DNA of 64,000 nucleotides, taken from Limnoperna fortunei (taxonomy: Eukaryota; Mollusca; Bivalvia; Mytilida; Modiolidae). The translations under genes and the position numbers were made by a program. The number at the start of each line of letters is the position of its first letter. Positions within the stretch are counted from its first letter, which is position 1. Where the stretch lies: the NCBI GenBank assembly GCA_944474755.1, contig OX104113.1, forward strand, positions 65,368,074 through 65,432,073, written 5' to 3'. Shown here piece by piece: positions 1-12,091 of this stretch. A model generated the notes under the pieces. It saw only the letters and a program-made list of their open reading frames with translations. It had not been told where the DNA came from and searched no databases.

Positions 1-1052
1 GAACGTAATAATTCCCCATTATGCGTAAAAGTTAGGCGTTTTAAAATAGATAATGGCATATATACAGTGTAGTTGGGGCTTTTTTTGCATGATATGAAGC
101 CTTCAAAACAATTCAAATTTTTCTAACAGAAAACATATTACCCCACACCTTCAAAACAGGTAAAAGATGTTGTCATAACGTTTAAATGCAGTCGGTGACC
201 ATATTTATTTAAAGATTTTGTCATTAGGAAATATAAGATAAATTATTTAGAAAATATCATCTGGACATCAAATTTTAGGACATGTCCTTAATTTCTAACA
301 TCTTTTTTTATGCACATGCATTATATATATATATTTTTTAACATGTACAACATGTATATTGTTCAAAATTTTACCTTTAAAATTAAGAAAAATAATAAAA
401 TTTGTACATTGACTTGTAAAACATTTTTATTACATTTATTCTATTTGTTGGGGCAAAACTACTTACTTTCCAGGGCAACATGATCATGACAAAGTGAAAA
501 ATGACTGAAACGATTTGGAACCATGACACATGATTTGGAGAAAAAGAATTTATATTATATTTATGACATAATGATAAAGTTATTAGCATGCATTCAGCAT
601 TAAATTTTTTACTATACTGGTGTTTCATTGACAAAGAAATCTTGAATAAAACCCTCATCATTTCCGCATTTTCTAATGAGTTTACTAGTAATTCATGTAG
701 TTCCATGATCCATGTTACAGAGTTGATGTAGATGTATATAATATTTTAATATTTTTAGTGTTTCTTAACCAAAAAATTTTTTAAATGCATAATTATAAAC
801 ATATCATTTCAGTCCAGTCATCTTTAATATCAACTTTATTCTGATTATTTTATTTTTCAGAATGTGTGTCAGATTTTCTTTGCCTTTTTACAATATTTTT
901 TCTGTCATTTTAATAAATGATATAAATTTAATAAGCTTAGACTACAATATCAATAGTTGGACTATATAATTAATATTGTTTACATAAAATTGATACATTT
1001 AAAAAAAATCCATTTTACAACTCCAATTGTAATTGATTTGATTGTTTTGCAG
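1..1052. other. No supported gene; probably NUDT22 intron
   Basis: AT-rich sequence with no open frame that looks coding. It directly precedes a NUDT22-like exon whose acceptor (ttttgcag) ends at 1052, so it is most simply the intron before that exon. The 5' exons, including the Nudix-box-like segment, would lie before the window. A short open frame on the minus strand at 383-706 has no recognisable composition or motif. Confidence 0.5.
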
Positions 1053-2088
1053 GAAATTACAGGAAAGGAGACAGATATACTAATAGAGGACATTGACTCG
1101 GACAAAATAACTGAGGAAATTTATGACTCAATTCTTAGAGAAGTGGTTGATGAAGTAAATATACCTAAAGATTGCCTGTCTGATCCTCTAATGCTGGGAA
1201 TAGCAAGAAATACAACAGCAGCAGGCAGACCTAGTGCAGAGTTTCTTATTAGGTATTATGTTTGTTTGTTTGATGGTGTTTAATGCCACTTTTAGCAATT
1301 ATTAAGCTATTTCATTGCGTCCAATTTTTTATTGGGGGAGGAAGCCAGAGTACCAGGTGAAAACCCCCGATCTGCAGTAGGAAAACTGGCAATCGTTGTC
1401 AATTAAGATTGGAGTCGAGTTCCCCCTGCCTGCAGTGAGAATCCAACCCACAATCTCAGTGTTGACAGACCATGTGATCAATAGAAGACGAACTACCTTA
1501 ACCACTCTGCCACCGAGGTCCCTCTTATTAGGTATTAAACAATGAATATTTTAAAATGTGGAAAAGCTTAAAGTTCTTTATATGCTATGAACTTATGGAT
1601 TCTGTTCTGGTTTACGGCATTTTGTTTATACAGTTTAATAGGATATTTGTTTGTGGCGTCAAGCAACCACTCCAATACATGCCGAAAATTTCAAGTCAAG
1701 AATCAACTACTTGTACTCGCCGCAAAACAGGTAAGAAATGCTCGACAGTTTCACATTTCTACCTGTTTCTAAGGCTTGTACAAATAAACTGAATATTTTC
1801 TGACAATGTACAAATATTGTATGTATAAGGAATACTATAAAACCCCTCCTAAACATCAAAACTTCACCATGTTGTTTATTTATTTACATTTGCAGATGTA
1901 CTTTAACATCTAAAGAAATCAGGGACTTGTATTTAAAAGGAAGCCAAGCAGAAGCAGATGAAACAACAAATATAAGATTACTTCCCCTTAGTGAAGTATT
2001 ACAAATGACTGTTGATCATGAATTGTGGAAAATGATGGCTCCTTCTTGTAAAGGGTGTATAAGTCTAGCCAAGCATTTTGAATTCTAA
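1053..2088 (+). CDS. NUDT22: NUDT22-like Nudix hydrolase, last two exons (5' end outside window)
   Basis: Two exons, 1053-1252 and 1896-2088, join in frame across an AG|GT intron (codon AG|A, Arg) and end at a TAA at 2086-2088. The joined peptide contains LSDPLMLGIARNTTAAGRPS, then AEFLIRCTLTSKEIRDLYL, and ends near APSCKGCISLAKHFEF. From memory of the family this matches the C-terminal half of animal NUDT22, which has 'QPLLLGIARNETSAGRASAEF', 'SLTSEQVRKHYLSG' and 'CPSAKGAI' in the same order. Vertebrate NUDT22 is reported to hydrolyse UDP-glucose and UDP-galactose. The metal-binding Nudix region is upstream of the window, so activity cannot be judged. A SINE (1259-1522) has landed at the 3' edge of the first exon and duplicated the donor. 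The gene converges with MDH1. Confidence 0.82.
1259..1522 (-). mobile_element. Full-length tRNA-derived SINE with 15-bp target duplication
   Basis: Read on the minus strand, it starts with a tRNA-like head (ggacctcggtggcagagtgg, A-box-like), has a B-box-like GGTTGGATTCTC, and ends in a conserved 3' tail followed by CAAACAAACA. It is flanked by identical 15-bp direct repeats TCTTATTAGGTATTA at 1244-1258 and 1523-1537, proving insertion. The left copy spans the NUDT22 exon end and splice donor (exon ends 1252), so the donor sequence TTAG|GTATTA now exists twice, at 1252/1253 and 1531/1532. It is the same family as the copy at 12092-12351. Confidence 0.9.
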
Positions 2089-2102
2089 ATGCTCAGTTCA
2101 GC

Positions 2103-2108
2103 AATAAA
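2103..2108 (+). promoter_or_regulatory. Candidate polyadenylation signal of NUDT22
   Basis: An AATAAA hexamer lies 15 bases after the NUDT22 stop codon. If used, the 3' UTR would be very short. The hexamer is common in such AT-rich DNA, so this is position-based inference. Confidence 0.35.
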
Positions 2109-2319
2109 ATTCAGTCGAGGAAAGCTGCGAGGCTTAAATGTGAGGAAAATTATACATATATATATTTATATACATATACATATACACAAATTTTAATTTG
2201 GTAGAATATTTATGGTTTTCCACTTTCTGATTTGCATCCTTGCTGTTATTAAGGCTTCTTACTTCTAAGTAGAAAGCCTTCATTTTCTTAGTCTGTTTCT
2301 CCAAGTTTTTGCACTTTCC

Positions 2320-2442
2320 AAAGTCGAGAGTTCTCTCCGGGTACTCCGGCTTCCTCCCTCAATAAAAACTGGATGCCATGAAAGAGCTGAAGAATTGCTG
2401 AAAGTGGTGTTAAACATCATTCAAGGAAACAAAACAAATCCA
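2320..2442 (+). mobile_element. SINE 3' fragment
   Basis: Shares the 3' part of the SINE at 12092-12351: the ttctctccgggtactccggc block, the caataaaaactgga block and the gctgaaagtggtgttaaaca tail. The tRNA head is missing, so it is an old or 5'-truncated copy. It lies downstream of NUDT22. Confidence 0.75.
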
Positions 2443-5314
2443 CTTTCCAAGTGCCTTAGAAAGCATTAAAAGTTACTGTCATCCATCAGTTTCTTATTCC
2501 TTTTTGCAAGTTTTTCTGTTCACTTTATAAATTAAGTTTAACGATACGTCTTGAAGACTTTTTTTTTACCATGGATTTTGGCAAATAACCCTTCTTTACG
2601 GAGTTATCTCCCTATAACAAAAAAACATGCAGAGATAAACTTGGGGGAAAATAAATTAAAAATAATACTATTTAACAGTTTTTTTTACATATTGGCAGTT
2701 TTGGTGCAACCTTATATCCAACATTCCTGAAAAATATTTAATGAGCAGGTATGTGAAAGTCTATATTGAGTCTTATTTTGTAGTAAATTTAGATAAATCA
2801 AATAAAATAGATTTTAAGTCTTCATGTTTGTATGTCATTGTCTCCCACTAGCCTGATGTTGCTCACTTAGAAAGGTAAAACATCTCTCAAGTCTGAGATG
2901 GCCAGCAAGTGCCTTAATAAATAGGGTATGCTATACAATTTGTTGGAAGATTTTGGTCAGTGTCAAAAAATGTACATGTTGATAACACAAAAACAGAACC
3001 ATCATGTATAAAATGGGACAACAATAACTAATAGTTCTCATGTCTAGAAAAATTCTAAAACATTTCTTGAACAATTACACTAGATCAATTTCAATACGTT
3101 TGCAATCTGTCCATAAAGTTTCACAGATTTGCATAGAAAACTAGGAGGAGTCGATTATACAAAATAGGTACTGTCTTCTGCAAATGTTACCCCAAGAAAC
3201 AAGGCCAAAATTGGAATTCCTGGTAATGAAATGATATAATTATAACAACCAAGTATTTTTTACCAGAAATGGATACAGAACTTAATTATTTCCACCATTG
3301 TGAAAAAATTCTGTTTTTGGAGCATTGGCGTACAAAGAATCTATCTGGAAATTAATTTTTGTTTCACTTATCTGTTGTAAATGACCAGAAAGTACCCAGA
3401 TTAGCTATAGTTGAAGAGGATTCAGCTTATATATTTTAGTAGTATAGTGGCCATCTTATAGGGATTCTGTTAAATATTCAGATTATTAAAAGTTTTTTTT
3501 ATAATGGAAGTGTTCAGAAATCATCTTCAATACCAAGCTTGGATCAAATCTGAATTGTGTATAAATAGAAATAAAAAGTGTTGATAGACAGACATGAACC
3601 ATGTAGCATAGGACCTTGCATTACAATTTACTTCAGTGTGGTTAATGTTAAAAACCACAAAAAGGCTCAAATTCATGTCCAATGGAAATCCCCTTAATGT
3701 TGAGTTTAACTCTTACTCTTTCTACACTGCAAGCCTGGATTGATGATCAGTGGGCACAATGTGACTTAGCAATCCCATTTCCAACTGCAGATAAATGTTA
3801 TTTAAAGTCAAAACAGGTGTATTTTAAGTTGAATATATTGGGTAATGTTTTCATTAAATGCTATTATTTGCCATGTTTAACCATCATACTGTTAAGATAC
3901 TACAAAGATTGTTTTAAAAGTATACATCTTTTCCACATAATATAGCCGAGTTGCAGTCAATCAAGACAATTAATGAAAACATGTTATTTTCATATGCACA
4001 GTGAAATTTTTCAATAAAGACTATCATAATCTTCAAGCATTTACATACTATTGGGATTCTTTTTAATTTTTAAGCCAAAATTAAGTAAAATTAGTTGTTT
4101 TAAATGGATTTTTATGCCTCTTAAGAATTTAAAGCCTTATTAGTGTATCCAATTTTCATTGGGTGATGAAACCGGTGTACATGATGAAAACCCACACCTT
4201 CAGCAGGAAAACTGGAAATCCTTGTCCATTTTCTACAGCATCTTGCTTTATTAAGCTAGGGAAACTTTCAAAACAATCTAGTTTAAAATGTGTGGATTCC
4301 ATGAACTAGAGTCTTCTAGAAGTCTGGATAGCTTACCTGGACCTGAAACCGATTGAACAACTATGCAATTCTTCTATTTTAACTACGAGTAGCTTTTCTT
4401 TCCTGTAAGAAATTGTCCAACACTTCTGCAAAATTATTCGTTTGAACATTTTAAGGGGAATAACTCCTTTAACAAGTCGTCTAACAGATATGCACTGAAA
4501 GACTGTACACAAAAATATTTAATACTTAAAACCTTACATGTATAAAAATCATATCATAAGTGTTTACAGGCAGTATAGTCCATGCCATGTAACGATCTCG
4601 AGATTAAATATTCACTTCTACATGTAGCAAGAATCGCCACCATTTTATCTAGTTTTGATCAATGTAAAAATGATGCTTGAAATAGTGAAAATTGCCATTT
4701 TTCCCTGAAAAGCACATATATTTGATATAAAAATTTCTCAAGGGAATGGATTTGTCTGAAGTCCAGATATTAAATTTTATTCGACATTAAAGATTTCTCA
4801 TGTCTCCTGTGTGCTTTTATGGAATGACTGTGTGGAAACCAAGCCAATGTCATCAGCACAGGAATTGACAACAATGAAAAAATAACAGTTAATTTAAAGT
4901 GATTTATTTTATTGAGATTTTGTGATACATTGTTAATGGATGGCACAATAATCAATTACAATTAATCACAAACAAGTCATTCAGCCATCAATTGTCAATC
5001 CACCAAAAAACCTCAATCCACATCAAACCGTTATACCTCTATTTTTATATAATAGTTGTCATAGGAAAGCAGGCCGAATGTGTGCTACACATTCCAATTA
5101 AAATACAAATAGTTTACCTTTAAATGGTCTCACCTTTTGTTTAAAAATTTCCATGCACATGATTATTGATTAAAAAGCAAAATTACACAAAATTTACAAA
5201 ATTAGAGTATGTTTGAGTTTTAGTTCAACTTGATGACAAATTTTAACCACTGCAAAGAGCTATTGTATACTAAGCAATTATTAACTAAGGGAGACACTAA
5301 AGTTTGGAATGAGA
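2443..5314. other. Intergenic spacer between convergent NUDT22 and MDH1
   Basis: No supported gene. It contains a SINE fragment at 4141-4223 and an open stretch around 3700-3815 ending at a CAG|GT. I could not assign that stretch to any protein and do not call it an exon. The right part (about 4900-5314) may be MDH1 3' UTR: reverse-complement AATAAA hexamers (tttatt) lie at 4903-4908 and 4908-4913, roughly 400 bases past the MDH1 stop. This UTR extent is inferred only from position. Confidence 0.5.
4141..4223 (-). mobile_element. Degraded SINE fragment
   Basis: Matches, in reverse, the middle of the SINE family (the tattgg/aagccgg and aaaaccc...ggaaaactgg blocks), with many substitutions and no tail or tRNA head. 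No flanking duplication is visible. Confidence 0.5.
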
Positions 5315-8300
5315 TCATGATTCACAAACACTCAATGCCATATCTCTTTCCTCAACGAGCTCTTTCATTGTTGCATCCATTTTTTCTCTAGAGAAATCAT
5401 CAATCTTCAGACCCTGCACAATTTCATATGTATGATTCGGCTTTGTTCGAACAGGGAAACTGTAAACGAGTCCTTCCTCAATACCATATGATCCATCTGA
5501 TGGAACTGCCATAGAAACATAGCTTCCCTGAAACAGAAGATTATTTCCTTGAATCTACTTTTGTCACGTGATGTTTTGAAATACTACAATAATCTTTTTC
5601 CTATCTTCAATCAAGATCTTGAACATGGCCGGTAATCATGCTCATGCACCACTAAATGTGATGAAAAGAATATTGGAAAGCAAGAGAATACAGTGAAATT
5701 CCTTAACTCATGTTAAAACTCTACTTTTTATCCCTCTCTTGCATAACCAGAAATTGCTCTCACGATTTACTTTTCACATTACTACCACTAGATTAAAAGT
5801 ATAATAAACAAATTTACTCATGACAATTATGTCTTCAAAAGTTATAACAGATTAAAAGATCATCACAATTAAATTATTTGTACCTCTGGAATACCACTCC
5901 ACCAGTCTCTGACATGGTCTACAATAGCTTTAGCTGCAGACATGGCACTAGAAAGTTTTCTGGCTTTAATAACAGCAGCACCTCTTTGCTGTACTGTCTA
6001 CAAGAAATAGCAATTTCCTTTTTTAAAATTTGTTGTTTGTTTGCATTCATTTTTTCAGCAAAAGAAGATGAAATAAACTAGGTAACAATAACACAAATAG
6101 AGGGAACTTGACACTCTACTTAGCAAGAAAGCATAGGAAGATAGTATGAAATAAATGGGGATTTTGATTGCTGTTCAGAACAATAAACTGTTATTAATGT
6201 CTTGTCATGACTAAAATAAATTTTATTTTTTCTATTTGTATTGTGTTTAAATTTAAAAAGAAATAGACATATGTACATGAAAAACAACTGAATCTATTTT
6301 GGGAGGTTTCTGCTAAATAACACCCACTTTGTTAAATGCATATTAAGAAAATAATGGAGGTACCTTAATAAAGTCATTATTTAGCCAGTTGTCGTCTTGT
6401 ACTGCTGCTCTGACGGCTTGCGTTTTGCCATTGACAACAGCTGTTGCATGGTTTACATCAGGATACTGAGTAGATGAGTGATTTCCCCAAATAATGCAGT
6501 TCTTTACTGAATTGTTTGAAACTCCAAGTTTAGCTGCAACCTATAAAAAAATAGGACATCTAATGGGACATAAATTGATACACTGCCATGTTAAATAATT
6601 TCATATTGGCCCAACTCAAAAACTACAAATGGGATTGTGCTGAAAATTCAACCCGATCTTCATTTTATAGTACTTAACAGCTGTGCAATGTTTCAACAAA
6701 ATATATTGACGTGTTTTCTAGTTGTCATCTGGAAACCACAGAGAAATGGACAGACTATTGTTTCCTTATGGAGGATAGTCCCTGCCGATACCACACAATA
6801 CCTCGGCACTCCACTTTGTATGGCGGGGTATAAAAACACTTAAAATATTTTAAATAATGTATAAACCATAGCTATCTTCAGTCTTCTATTTTATAAAAGA
6901 AGCATGTTACCAATTCATTTCTATGAATGTCTTTGCATGTACTGGTATTGATGTAGTTGCTTGTTCTAGGTTTATGCCACTTTTAGAAATTTATCATTTA
7001 GTTTTTATTAGAGCAAAGAGAAGATCGTTATTTCATATAATTAAATATGCATATCTACATAATTTGTATTAAAAAAGGAACAACATACCTGAGCTTGTGC
7101 TCTGTTTTGATCTAATCGGGTAAGAGCTGAAAAGTTGCATGCTGGAATAGAAGGTGCATACTTCCTGCAAATAAATGCATTGGTATTTGCAGGGTTACCT
7201 ACAACCACAACCTAAAATAGAAAGGGTTTAAAAGATTTAACAGTATGACATATATGTAAAATATAAATTGCTACATAGATCAAGGCTAATTTGTGATCAA
7301 TTTTCAATAATAACAGGACTTGATAAAATCATAAACTGATTAAATACTATAAGTAAACAGAAAAATTTTACCCATGGGAGATTTGTTTTAAATAAAAAAA
7401 ATAATTTTCATGGAAAAGGCAAACTAGAATATCAGTCCTCAACAATGCAAACTAGAATATCAGTCCTCAACAATGTAATATTTAAGAGTTGATCCAATTT
7501 TATCAAATGATAAAACCGTGAAACTAAGTATCCTCAAAACAGTAAACTTTCATCTTAAAATGATAATAAACTGGTGCCCACAAAATTAAAAGAACACCTG
7601 GTATCTTATAATTTGTATTTTTTACAAGGCAATTATTAAACATATACATATACCTTAATGGTCTTCTTGGCAACCTGGTCAATTGCATGTCCCATTGATT
7701 TGAAAATCTTGACATTGGCAGCTAATAAATCCTTTCTCTCCATACCATCACGCCTTGGCATGGCCCCAACTAACATGGCTACATCCACATCTTTAAAAGC
7801 TTCCATTTCATTACAAGAGGGTATAACCTCTGAAAAAATTTAAGAAAGTTGTTTATAATCAAACTTCAGTCCTTAAAAATCATCTGATACTGAAGTGATA
7901 AAGGCCATGAAGTTTAGCACATATCTGATTCCCATCTACATTGTCATTAATAAAAATACTTTGTGTCTAACAAAGTGCAAGTTTATAAATCAATTAGAGT
8001 AGCTATTTAGCTTTCAAATATCATTTGAGTGCCATCATGGTTAGACAATTGTGCAGCTGGCACCTGCATATCTGTAATGACATTAACTTGCAGATTCCAA
8101 TATTTTTGGTTTTAGTGCCATGGATAAGTCTTGATTAAATGAAACACCTGTCTGGAAATGTTAATTATACATGACATTTATTACTACCAAATATGATATG
8201 CAACTGAATATAATGCCCCTTATTATCATTAAAGTTTTACCTCGTAGTAAAGGGAGAGCACAGTCCATCATCTCCATAACAACTCCTCCTAAAACGTCCA

Positions 8301-10621
8301 TCATAGGGGCAATGTCCAGAAGGACAAGAATGATTGGCTGAAGAAAAATATTTTAATATTTAAGTCTTGTTTAAAATAGAAAGATGTTAACATATAATGC
8401 TTCTTCTTACCATAAAGACATCTTAAAATAATGACAACGTTTCAAATTGATTAACATATATTTACTTCATACAAAATATTAAACCATTTTTTATGTATCA
8501 CAAATGAGTACCCTGCAACCCTTTCATGTTTCTTCTAGAAAAGAGGGCACCAAAATCTGTTAACTCACATGATTCAGTCTAAAAACAATTGGTTATGCAT
8601 GTACACATATCCATGCTTGAACAAACCTGATCAGGTCCAAAGACATCTCCCTTGGCTACAGAATACAATAGGGAATATGCTATCTGACCAGCAGCACCTG
8701 TTACAAGTACTCTCAAAGGTTCAGCCTACAATAAATAAAAAGATCTTAAAAAAAACTATTGTCTCTGATGCAGTAAAATGCTATACACAAAAGAATAATC
8801 AGTATTCAGGTCCATGTGAGCTTCTGTCTTCACTTGGCCTCCAACGTCTGTTGTCCATCCATTGTGACTATCATTGTGAACTTTAAAAAATCTTTGGCCA
8901 ATTTTCCTGTTGAATTTTCATACACCAAAGGTACAATATGAAATAATACAAAAATGCAAGAAATCCATGTCCGTTCTCTCTGGGTTTGATATATATTTAT
9001 ATGTGTTTATTTAAGAATTGAATGCATATTGAAAGCGTTGACCGAAGCACATTTTCGGTAGCGCTTCATGATAAAAATGTGCTTTGGTCAACAATTTTCA
9101 TACTTCAATGAAACTCAAAATATAAATGCATTCAATTTTTATATTTACATTTTATTTCTTTAAGAAAATGCCGGGGTCCTGATTTAAATCATGCACAATA
9201 TATTTTTGTGATTTAAATTACACTGCGTTGTTTGTTAACTGTGGATGTCGTCAAGAAATTGTATGCTCTTAATGGCTACTGGTTGCGGGTGTGTCAGAAA
9301 GCTCTCCATAAGCATTGCAAAACAGCTGATTTTGCGACACGGGTCTGATTTGGCACATTTCATCCTGTCCAGATGTTATAAAACATTTTCTTCTGGTTAA
9401 ACTTTATATAATTCACTTCTGTAGATATTTTTCTCTATGAATATACTCATTATACCTTTAATCATGCCGATTTAAGCACTGGATTCAAGCCCATGTTGTT
9501 GTCACATGACTTTGCTCAAAATGAAAGCAAAATGTCTGAATGTAACGGTATCGATAGAAGTGAGCTTAGAAATGAACTTAATGCTGTTTTGCTTATAGAG
9601 AGCTCTTTGATGTCCCTCACACAAAAAAGTGTTGGACAGCAGAGGATTCTCTGACATAACAAGAAATTGCCTGTTGAAGAGGTCAGACTTCAGAATTACA
9701 CCAACATACATAAGTTGTTATCCATGTTAAATGAGAAACTTACATTTTTTTGTGGCATCCAAGCTAACTAAATTGTTCATAAATCAATTAATACACTAAA
9801 TTTAATGCTATCCGTCTGAATAAAATTGTTTATTTCAATTTGCACCTTTTTGGATTTCAATAAGAATAATAAGCTTGACAATATGCATTAAGCAATTTTT
9901 ATGTGTCACTCAAAAAACCTCTGCCAAAGTATGCTGACTTTTACTATAGAGTGAACAGACTCGATAGCATGTCTTGATAGACTGCATTGATGTGGCCCAC
10001 ATTCGGAAACGTTTTCATACTGTTACATCTTATTACAATTTGTTTACAACTGTTGCTGGTGATAACATATTACAGATTTCAAAGGAAATTAATTTGTATG
10101 CCAAAATATAACTCAAAGATATGTCATTTTTACCCCTTTGTAGTTTTTAATACATTATTCTTTTTTCTTTGCACATATCCACATACATGTAGTTTTATAT
10201 ATTTAAATATGGCAGTAATTGTTATTTTTGTACGAAATGGTAAACTTTAAAATGGTTCACGTCCTGAATATAGATTGCTTGCTAGACGTTAAACACCAAC
10301 CCAATCAATCAATCAATCAATCAATCATCAATCATTCAACACTTTTTAGTAACGGATTTGAAGACTCGTAATATTATATGAATGCATGTGTAAAAATACA
10401 TGTTTTATGTTTAAATTTAATGGATTTTGACTATTCTTATTAGACCTTCAACAGCGACCATGGAAACAAAATTTTCCCCAATTAACTCGGGTTGGCAACC
10501 GCTTGAAGGTCGTCCAATTTATCTTATAAATAACATGTCAGCGTAAAAGGAAAAAAGAATTCTCTTATAAGATACAAAATAAAATTACTGTTTTACATTA
10601 CACATCATTTTTACTTACCAT
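5315..10621 (-). CDS. MDH1: Cytosolic malate dehydrogenase, complete, eight exons
   Basis: Catalyses NAD-dependent interconversion of malate and oxaloacetate in the cytosol (malate-aspartate shuttle). Coding exons in transcript order: 10619-10621 (ATG alone), 8627-8725, 8241-8337, 7654-7829, 7089-7211, 6364-6540, 5884-5997, 5315-5527. All have GT-AG borders and compatible phases and sum to 1002 bases, i.e. 333 aa; animal MDH1 is about 334 aa. Visible motifs are the NAD-binding loop [15 protein letters not shown], the substrate-binding arginines in [23 protein letters not shown], the catalytic Asp in [12 protein letters not shown], the catalytic His in [34 protein letters not shown], and a C-terminus with [15 protein letters not shown] and [10 protein letters not shown]. 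No signal or transit peptide is present, which separates it from mitochondrial MDH2. Intron 1 is about 1.9 kb and carries an inverted repeat. Confidence 0.97.
6603..6845. repeat. Probable decayed repeat in an MDH1 intron
   Basis: This part of the intron between exons 6364-6540 and 7089-7211 is less AT-rich than its surroundings. It ends in a stretch (ccgataccacacaatacctc ... ggcggggtataa) that resembles the ends of dispersed molluscan repeats as I remember them. No second copy occurs in this window, so the call is weak. Confidence 0.25.
7419..7474. repeat. 28-bp perfect tandem duplication in an MDH1 intron
   Basis: The 28-base unit beginning gcaaactagaatatcagtcc occurs twice head to tail at 7419-7446 and 7447-7474. 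It lies in the intron between the exons at 7089-7211 and 7654-7829 and does not touch splice sites. Confidence 0.9.
9013..9143. repeat. Imperfect inverted repeat (MITE-like) in MDH1 intron 1
   Basis: The left arm (gaattgaatgcat, then ttgaccgaagcacatttt) is matched in reverse complement by the right arm (aaaatgtgctttggtcaa, then atgcattcaattt). The centre contains tcggtagcgcttcatgat. The folded shape and lack of coding potential fit a small non-autonomous DNA element. No clear target duplication was identified. Confidence 0.5.
10267..10335 (+). repeat. Retroposon-like tail with (AATC)n microsatellite
   Basis: A short ctagacgttaaacaccaacc motif, similar to the end of the SINE tails in this window, is followed by about six AATC units. 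It looks like the remnant 3' end of a retroposon just upstream of the MDH1 last intron-1 stretch. Confidence 0.5.
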
Positions 10622-10949
10622 CGTGTAGGTTTTCTAAAATATTTTGAACGTAAAAAACAGCCACTTCCCTGATGAACCGGCTAAGGGTCAAGGACATGCA
10701 ATGTTAATTTATTTATTATGTCGGATTTGACAAATGTATCCGGTATGTGAACCAATAAAGGTACACTAATTTATGAAAATTTACAGTACAATATAATGGT
10801 TTTTGAAGCTGTACGTTGTGTTTATTCATGTAAATTTAATGTAAGTGATAATATAGAGAATGGAGATCAAAAGTTGTATGATCCATTCCGTTGGACCCCA
10901 AATCTATGTAATGTAACTAGCTGATATATATGCTCATGCACGGACAATA

Positions 10950-11035
10950 CTTGTACCGTCCAAGGGCATTAAGTTGTCGTTGTGTGTAATAAAAAAACTC
11001 CCCCAGTCAAAACAATACTTGCATACAAGACATGA
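10950..11035. repeat. Fragment of a dispersed repeat also present in the tandem array
   Basis: The stretch with gtccaagggcattaagttgtc and aaaaactcccccagtcaaaa resembles the tail of array unit A at about 25276-25365 (gtccaaacaaaggcattaggttgtc ... aaaaactcccacaagtcaag) and the matching places in B, C and D. By eye it is alignable but diverged. It shows that this part of the array is itself an interspersed repeat. Confidence 0.5.
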
Positions 11036-11800
11036 GTAGGTTTTATGTAAATGTTGTATAACAACAAAAAGCGACCCATAAGCAGGACTACTCAAGGCAA
11101 AACGCAGCAATTTTGTGTGTCTAAGGCGGAAAAGAAAGTCAAGGAATAATTATCGTTTAAATTTCAAATAGAAAGGAACACCAGAGAGATTATGCTTTTA
11201 CCCGTAACACATGATAGCACATGATATACCTGTATCTGTGGTATATAGAGTTGCTGACTCTTGGATTGAAAAAAAGGCAAGAATTAAACCCCCCCAAACC
11301 CCAACAGTATATATAGCATAATGCAGATGTACGTCCCGAAAAGGTCTCTTTTTTAACCTTTCCAAAAATATGACAAGGTTGCTCTTTTCATTGAAAGATA
11401 CATCATTGTGTAGTTGTAAATAATCTAAATATATCAATGCCCCTAATTCATTTCTCATCTAAAGCTGAGGACGTAAACAAGGTAACTTAAGAAATTAACT
11501 GCTCTATTAACATCAATTGATTAAAGGAAATGCCTTTATTGTGTTAAATAAAGCAATAAAACCAGATGTGATAAGAAATGGGTGTTAATGTGTTGATAGA
11601 AATGCCCACAGTTAGAAGTAGGTGCGATTCTCTGTCACCGTGGAATAAAGAAACAATGAACTATGGCAGAATAAGAAAACAAATAAATTTTATGTCCTAA
11701 GATGTCGCTTTAATTTGTATGTGCTACTTTTGGTTTATAAACATGTTGGTGGTGAATGGACTGTTCATTGCGTCAATAATTAATATATGAGTAGGTATAG

Positions 11801-11892
11801 TTTAATCCATCCTCACAAGTCAGTGTTTCTGTGTCCCTGCACTCTTGAACACATGTGGACACAGAAACCCTGACTTGTGAGGATGAGTTTAA
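11801..11892. repeat. Long near-perfect hairpin
   Basis: Bases 11808-11836 and 11857-11885 pair over about 29 positions with one mismatch (cctcacaagtcagtgtttct against agaaaccctgacttgtgagg). The stem extends imperfectly to 11801 and 11892. The loop is 20 bases (11837-11856). The size is that of an animal microRNA precursor, but the very high stem perfection also fits a tiny foldback element. Nothing here proves transcription. Confidence 0.8.
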
Positions 11893-12091
11893 TCAAACTT
11901 ACCCATTTTATAACATCCAAAAATGTATGAATAGTGTGGGTTTTGAAATCCCCCCCTTCCACCTTGCAAGAAGCCTCGAACAAGAAAATACACCAAATTA
12001 CTAGTAAGTTTATCTGCTTAATAGATCCGCATTCCATTAAATAGCATATTGCATTCTCTATATAAGGGATTTTATATCCACGATTGCTCCT

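Noticed and set aside
1587..1735. Possible exon inside the NUDT22 intron ending CAAAACAG|GTAAGA
   Set aside because: The flanking NUDT22 exons already join in frame to give the conserved family sequence, so an inserted exon here would break the match.
3682..3815. Open stretch ending in CAG|GT, possible extra exon between NUDT22 and MDH1
   Set aside because: The peptide (AWIDDQWAQCDLAIPFPTAD region) matches no family I know, no partner exon is visible, and the acceptor is poor.
11857..11885. Partial resemblance of the hairpin arm to the 3' half of miR-125/miR-100 family sequences
   Set aside because: Only the 3' portion looks similar. The seed does not match, so no family name is justified.
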